A stretch of 64,000 bases of DNA from Sphaerochaeta pleomorpha str. Grapes (lineage in GTDB: Bacteria; Spirochaetota; Spirochaetia; Sphaerochaetales; Sphaerochaetaceae): assembly GCF_000236685.1 (NCBI RefSeq), contig NC_016633.1, forward strand, positions 2,170,001 to 2,234,000, written 5' to 3'. This document shows, one piece after another, positions 60,089-64,000 of this stretch. Position numbers and translations under genes: made by a program. The notes below the pieces were generated by a model. The model was given only the letters and a program-made list of their open reading frames with translations. It was not told where the DNA came from and searched no databases. Position 1 is the stretch's first letter; every line of letters starts with the position of its first letter.

Positions 60089-61192
60089 TCAATCCATTAT
60101 TCCATATTTGTTTCTGATTTCGGCATACTGTTTCTTGATTACATCATAGATAATCTGAATTTTGATGTCATGGTGTGCAAATGCCGATTTCATGGCATTG
60201 ATAGTCAATTTCTCAAGATCCCTGATGTTCAGGTTATAGTATTGGACAGCGATTTCCATTTCTTTGCTAAGGTCGGTGTCGCTCATAAGCCTGTTGTCCG
60301 TACAGAGAAATACCCTGAAGTTATTCCTGAACAGGATAGGGAAGGGATGGTGTGCATAATCAGAGGTTGCTCCCGTTCCTACATTGCTGGTGAGACACAT
60401 TTCCATTGGAATTCGACGATCAAGGATGAAGTTTGCCAGCGATCCCATTTCTTCAATATGGGAACTTTCGATTGACATATCCTCGATCAGTCTGGTTCCA
60501 TGCCCTATTCGGTGAGCTCCGCAAACCTGGATTGCCTGCCATATTGATTCAACCCCAAAGGCTTCCCCTGCATGGATTGTGATATTAAAATTCTTGTTTC
60601 GGATATATTGGAAAGCATCCAAGTGTTTCTTTGGGGGGTAGCCACTTTCGTCGCCTGCAAGGTCGAATCCTACGACTCCACGGTCACAGAAAGCTACTGC
60701 AAGTTCTGCAATATCCAGGGATACCGAAGGTTTTTGGTTGCGCATCGCACAAAGGATGAGTCCCGATGGCATGCCAGTTTTCTTTTTCCCACGCTGCAAC
60801 CCGTCAAGGACCGCTTGGACAGCCTGTTCTGATGTTAGTTCTTTTGCAGTGTGAAGAATCGGGGCAAAACGAATTTCTGCATAACAGACATGCTGTGCAG
60901 CAAGATCTTCAACGGCTTCGAAAGCTACTCGTTCAAGGGCCTCTTTTGTCTGCATGACTGCAGTAGTGACAGAAAATGTTTCCAGATACAGAGCAAGGCT
61001 TTTTTGTTTACAACCCCTGATAAACCACTCTCTCAAGAGTTTTGGGTTATTTGAAGGAAGGTCCACGTTGTTTTCACGTGCCAATTCCAGGATAGTTTCT
61101 ATCCTGAGTCCTCCATCCAGATGGTCGTGCAATTCTACTTTCGGTACTTGTTGGATAATTTCTTTTGTCAACATGAGAATATCATACATCAT
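60089..61192 (-). CDS. add: Adenosine deaminase
   Basis: 367 residues from the first ATG; MLTKE (ATG 61174) is an alternative start. Metal and catalytic motifs: VELHDHLDGGLR (about 19-30, HxH), FDLAGDESG (about 175), ITIHAGE (about 204-210, His and catalytic Glu), HRIGHGTRL (about 227-235) and CTDNRLMSDTDLSKE (about 296-310, with the second-shell Asp), the last typical of bacterial ADA1-type enzymes. It deaminates adenosine to inosine, which the phosphorylase at 22087 can then split, fitting the nucleoside importer even though the genes are 38 kb apart. Confidence 0.93.
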   Translation of the reverse strand: MMYDILMLTKEIIQQVPKVELHDHLDGGLRIETILELARENNVDLPSNNPKLLREWFIRGCKQKSLALYLETFSVTTAVMQTKEALERVAFEAVEDLAAQHVCYAEIRFAPILHTAKELTSEQAVQAVLDGLQRGKKKTGMPSGLILCAMRNQKPSVSLDIAELAVAFCDRGVVGFDLAGDESGYPPKKHLDAFQYIRNKNFNITIHAGEAFGVESIWQAIQVCGAHRIGHGTRLIEDMSIESSHIEEMGSLANFILDRRIPMEMCLTSNVGTGATSDYAHHPFPILFRNNFRVFLCTDNRLMSDTDLSKEMEIAVQYYNLNIRDLEKLTINAMKSAFAHHDIKIQIIYDVIKKQYAEIRNKYGIMD

Positions 61193-61361
61193 TATTCAGA
61201 CAATACGCAAATCCAAAGGAATAAATCCAGAGTAAAATAAAATTGTCTTGGTGTGACTTTTTCGGTAAAAGAATAAGAAACTCTGTACAAAAATAGAAAA
61301 ACTTGAAATACTGTGTAAGAGTAATTCTAAATAAAATAATGAGTAAGGAGTTTTTACAACT

Positions 61362-61874
61362 ATGTCCAGAAATGTAGAAAGTCTTAACAAAAAGCTACTC
61401 GCCGCTGCAGTATCTTCAACCAAGGCCAAAGAAATTAAAACGCTTCTGAGCCAAGGTGCCGATATTCACGCCCAAAACGAATGGGGCCTAACCCCTGTCA
61501 TGCTAGCTGCCCAGTACAATCCTTCAGTCAGTGTACTAAAAGCTTTGCTTGAAGCTGGAGCTGATATCCAAGAGGCTGAACCAAAGTATCGTTCAAATGC
61601 TTTGCATCTTGCCGCAAATAAAAGCTCGAGCCCGAAAATCATTGCAGAATTACTCAAGGCTGGCGCTGATCTCAATGCACGCAACTATCTTGGGGAAACC
61701 GCCTTGATTTTAGCGGTAAACACCAACAATGAAACCAGGATTGTTTCTGAACTCCTGAAATCCGGTGCCGATATCAACGCCAGGGATTATCAGGGACATT
61801 CTGTACTGGAATATGCAAAGGCTGCCAAACGCACCTATATTATCAATCAATTGAAGAAAATGGGTGCAAACTGA
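61362..61874 (+). CDS. Ankyrin-repeat protein
   Basis: 170 residues, ATG after AAGGAG at 13 bases, a longer gap than usual. Four ankyrin units: about 20-50 (LLSQGADIHAQNEWGLTPVMLAAQ), 52-85, 88-120 (LLKAGADLNARNYLGETALILAV) and 122-155 (LLKSGADINARDYQGHSVLEYAK). No signal peptide, membrane helix or catalytic domain, so it is a small cytoplasmic protein-binding module. Single gene, ended by the 61928 hairpin. Confidence 0.88.
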   Translation: MSRNVESLNKKLLAAAVSSTKAKEIKTLLSQGADIHAQNEWGLTPVMLAAQYNPSVSVLKALLEAGADIQEAEPKYRSNALHLAANKSSSPKIIAELLKAGADLNARNYLGETALILAVNTNNETRIVSELLKSGADINARDYQGHSVLEYAKAAKRTYIINQLKKMGAN

Positions 61875-61927
61875 GAGAATGTGAAAGGGTTTATACCGTC
61901 TAAGTAGTAGAGTATCAAAAAACAAAC

Positions 61928-61965
61928 AAGGCCATGGTTTCCTGTAGGATCCCATGGCCTTTTAC
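61928..61965. terminator. Bidirectional terminator
   Basis: 10-bp stem AAGGCCATGG/CCATGGCCTT (61928-61937 with 61952-61961), 14-base loop, TTTTA tail on plus and T-rich on minus. It lies between the ankyrin gene and proS, which converge. Confidence 0.85.
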
Positions 61966-61986
61966 TTGTATTGATGAGAGACTTGC

Positions 61987-63753
61987 TTAGGCTTTTACCC
62001 AATCCTTTTCCACTACATTGTTGTTGATATCAGAAGTAAGCTTTTCGATTAGCTCCTTGATTTCCCCAACGATATTCTCAAGGTCATAGGAAAGGGTTTC
62101 TTCGAGGTTGCTCCGCAATTTGACTTCAACCTTTCCTTCCTTGAGCGAGCGGTTGCCCACGGTAATGCGGATAGGAAGACCGATGAGGTCGGCATCGGCG
62201 AATTTTACTCCTGCCGATTCCTTCCTGTCGTCAAAGAGGACCTCGATACCACTGTCTGACAGATCTTTGTAGATTTTCTCCCCGACTTCGATATCTTTGA
62301 CCAAACTTACCAGATGGACCTGATAAGGGGCAACGGTAATGGGAAGTGCCAAGCCTTTGTCGTCGTTGAAGTTTTCGGCAAGGCAGGCAAGCATTCTTCC
62401 GACCCCGATTCCATAGGATCCCATAATGACAGGGCGCCTTACCCCGTCCACATCCTGGAAATAACAGTTCATTGATTCGCTATACCGAGTTCCCAGCTGG
62501 AAAATATTTCCAACTTCAACGCCTTTTGAGGAAACCAGTGAGCCTTTGCAGGTTGGGCAGGTATAGCCGGAAGTTGCACTGGCAATGTCAGCGACCATTC
62601 CAGAGTAGTCCCGCTCAAAATTGGTATTCAGAAGATGGTAACCTTCTTCATTCGCACCGGCTACAAGGTTGTTGCTTTTAGCCACGGAATCATCAACAAT
62701 TACCAGTACATCCTTATGGGCCCCGATGGGAGACCCAAAGCCGGGAACCATTCCCCCTGCCAGGATTTCCTCGACATGGGCAGGGCGGAGAGAATTGGCC
62801 TTTGCTGCATTCTGCAGTTTGTTTTCCTCTACATCCATGTCGCCACGGATAACCCCAACGATGAGCTTTTCCTGCTCTTCACCGTTTTCCGCATTGATGA
62901 AGGTTCCTACCATGAACACTGCTTTTGCCGTTTGTCTCTTTTCAATCTTGAGAAATGCACAGAGGTCTTCAATGGTTTTACAATCGGGGGTAAGGACCTT
63001 CTCGGTTGGCTTCATTTCTTCGGTATAGTATTCTTTGCTGAAGGTTGCAACTTGACGGTTTGCCGTATATCCACATTCCGGACAGGTGATAATCGTATCT
63101 TCCCCGATGGGGGAGAGGTACATGTACTCATGGGAAATTTTCCCACCCATCATGCCACTATCGGCACCAACGACGATAACAGGGAGTCCGCAACGACTGA
63201 AAATCCTGAAATAAGCCTTGTAATGGTCAGCATACACAGCATCGAGACCTTCTTGGTCGCGGTCGAAAGAATAGCTGTCTTTCATGGTAAATTCGCGTAC
63301 CCGGATAAGGCCGGCGCGGGGACGGGGGTCGTCACGCCATTTTGTCTGGATTTGATAGACAAGCTGGGGAAGACGCTTGTAGCTGTCGATTTCGCCCCTT
63401 GCAACGTCGGTTACGCACTCTTCGTGGGTCATGGCAAGGACCATATCCCTTCCCCCCCGGTCCTGGAAGCGACTCATTTCCTTGTCGATGCTGTAAAACC
63501 TTCCGGTTTCTTTCCAGATATCGGCTGGGTTTACCAGTGGCATGAGAATTTCCTGACCGCCGATGGCGTTCATCTCTTCGCGGATAACCTTTTCGATTTT
63601 CCTGGTTGCATTGAACCCGAATGGAAGCAGAGAGAAAATACCGGCACCCATCTGACGGATAAATCCTGCACGCAGCAGATATTCATATCCCTTGCAGTCG
63701 GCACCGTTTGGGGCTTCCCTGAGGGTTCTGGAAAACAACGTGGACATTCTCAT
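61987..63753 (-). CDS. proS: Prolyl-tRNA synthetase, bacterial type with editing domain
   Basis: 588 residues, a normal bacterial ProRS length. Class II motifs: FNATRKIEKVIREEM (motif 1, about 48-62), QTKWRDDPRPRAGLIRVREFTMKDSYSFD (in parts, motif 2, about 135-163) and GSYGIGVGRMLACL (motif 3, about 445-458). Between motifs 2 and 3 lies the INS editing domain (about 230-400) that clears Ala-tRNA(Pro). The anticodon-binding domain forms the last about 110 residues. It charges tRNA(Pro). GGAGACG-like site before the ATG. Confidence 0.97.
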   Translation of the reverse strand: MRMSTLFSRTLREAPNGADCKGYEYLLRAGFIRQMGAGIFSLLPFGFNATRKIEKVIREEMNAIGGQEILMPLVNPADIWKETGRFYSIDKEMSRFQDRGGRDMVLAMTHEECVTDVARGEIDSYKRLPQLVYQIQTKWRDDPRPRAGLIRVREFTMKDSYSFDRDQEGLDAVYADHYKAYFRIFSRCGLPVIVVGADSGMMGGKISHEYMYLSPIGEDTIITCPECGYTANRQVATFSKEYYTEEMKPTEKVLTPDCKTIEDLCAFLKIEKRQTAKAVFMVGTFINAENGEEQEKLIVGVIRGDMDVEENKLQNAAKANSLRPAHVEEILAGGMVPGFGSPIGAHKDVLVIVDDSVAKSNNLVAGANEEGYHLLNTNFERDYSGMVADIASATSGYTCPTCKGSLVSSKGVEVGNIFQLGTRYSESMNCYFQDVDGVRRPVIMGSYGIGVGRMLACLAENFNDDKGLALPITVAPYQVHLVSLVKDIEVGEKIYKDLSDSGIEVLFDDRKESAGVKFADADLIGLPIRITVGNRSLKEGKVEVKLRSNLEETLSYDLENIVGEIKELIEKLTSDINNNVVEKDWVKA

Positions 63754-63851
63754 GATAATACGTCTCCTCTAATTACTGGAACATCGCCCATTGTAGCAAA
63801 ACAACCTTCCCTTCTCAAGCTATAAACATCCTTACATCAGGAATGAACAAC

Positions 63852-63879
63852 TTTAACAGGAAGGGGGATGCATGCTATA
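63852..63879 (+). promoter_or_regulatory. Promoter very close to the aldolase start
   Basis: TTTAAC (63852-63857), 16-base spacer, TATACT (63874-63879). The aldolase ATG begins at 63888, so the transcript would have almost no leader. Confidence 0.5.
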
Positions 63880-63887
63880 CTCCGCCC

Positions 63888-64000
63888 ATGGATATACATC
63901 AGTACGATGAACAAAGACGACAGGTAGCCGCCTTTATGACGCGATTATATAATCGACAGCTTACTACCGCTTCCGGTGGCAATATCAGTTTTCGCATCAA
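63888..64000 (+). CDS. Class II aldolase/adducin-family protein, 5' fragment
   Basis: Only 37 codons are inside the window. MDIHQYDEQRR leads to AAFMTRLYNRQLTTASGGNISFRI; the LTTASGGNIS segment is the substrate-phosphate loop of fuculose-, rhamnulose- and ribulose-phosphate aldolases/epimerases. The exact member cannot be told from so little. No Shine-Dalgarno sequence precedes the ATG and nearby upstream ATGs are out of frame, consistent with leaderless translation. Confidence 0.75.
   Translation, partial: MDIHQYDEQRRQVAAFMTRLYNRQLTTASGGNISFRI

Overview
The window looks like the chromosome of a Sphaerochaeta-type spirochaete, a free-living sugar fermenter close to S. pleomorpha. This is inferred from gene content and moderate G+C, not from a marker gene. 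The evidence is dense carbohydrate and uronate catabolism, Lpl-type sugar ABC importers, a PnrA-type nucleoside importer, many GntR/IclR/ROK regulators and frequent TTG starts. No rRNA, tRNA, insertion sequence, phage or CRISPR array was found. I could only read by eye, so weak matches may be missed.

Layout, left to right. 1-2.1 kb: an edge-truncated PlsC-like acyltransferase and an unrecognised acidic protein with a His-rich tail. 2.1-8.7 kb (minus): a uronate operon with a BASS-family transporter, a broken uxaB, uxaA, uxaC, an IclR regulator, a Gfo/Idh/MocA oxidoreductase and a cupin. 8.8-16.9 kb (plus): a very large hybrid regulator (LacI-type sensor, kinase-like core that has lost its histidine, AraC DNA-binding domain), then an ABC importer and a GH105 unsaturated glucuronyl hydrolase. 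With the uronate operon this forms a pectin-oligosaccharide import and degradation locus.

17-25.7 kb: a purine-nucleoside import operon (PnrA-like binding protein, ATPase, two permeases) followed by purine nucleoside phosphorylase and four less specific genes. 25.7-29 kb (minus): a flavodoxin-like reductase, a lone ABC ATPase and two tandemly duplicated GntR regulators. 29-31.6 kb: AT-rich DNA with three small secreted beta-rich proteins. 31.6-36.5 kb: a candidate small RNA, a ROK repressor, HtpG, an MscS channel and a membrane-anchored protein.

36.5-50.2 kb: an acid-sugar type catabolic island. It has a PrpR-like sigma-54 activator, a textbook sigma-54 promoter, PdxA2, a tripartite TctBAC transporter, a racemase-family protein, two TIM-barrel isomerases, an aldo/keto reductase, a DUF362 protein, a GntR repressor and a split transketolase. 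One palindrome (TTGTATACAA type) recurs in both control regions and ties the two halves into one regulon. 50.2-53.5 kb: a divergent TroA/ZnuA-like ABC system whose ATPase carries an N-terminal DUF1893 domain, next to DUF3842. 53.6-56.6 kb: a GntR regulator, its probable operator, an MBL hydrolase and a GntP permease. 56.6-64 kb: a TPR protein, RlmE, a four-copy tandem repeat, rhomboid protease, adenosine deaminase, an ankyrin protein, ProS and the start of a class II aldolase.

The strongest candidate for something undescribed is the four-copy array at 57.98-59.29 kb. Its units repeat every 358-363 bp. Read on the minus strand, each looks like a small-RNA gene with an exposed anti-Shine-Dalgarno segment and its own intrinsic terminator.
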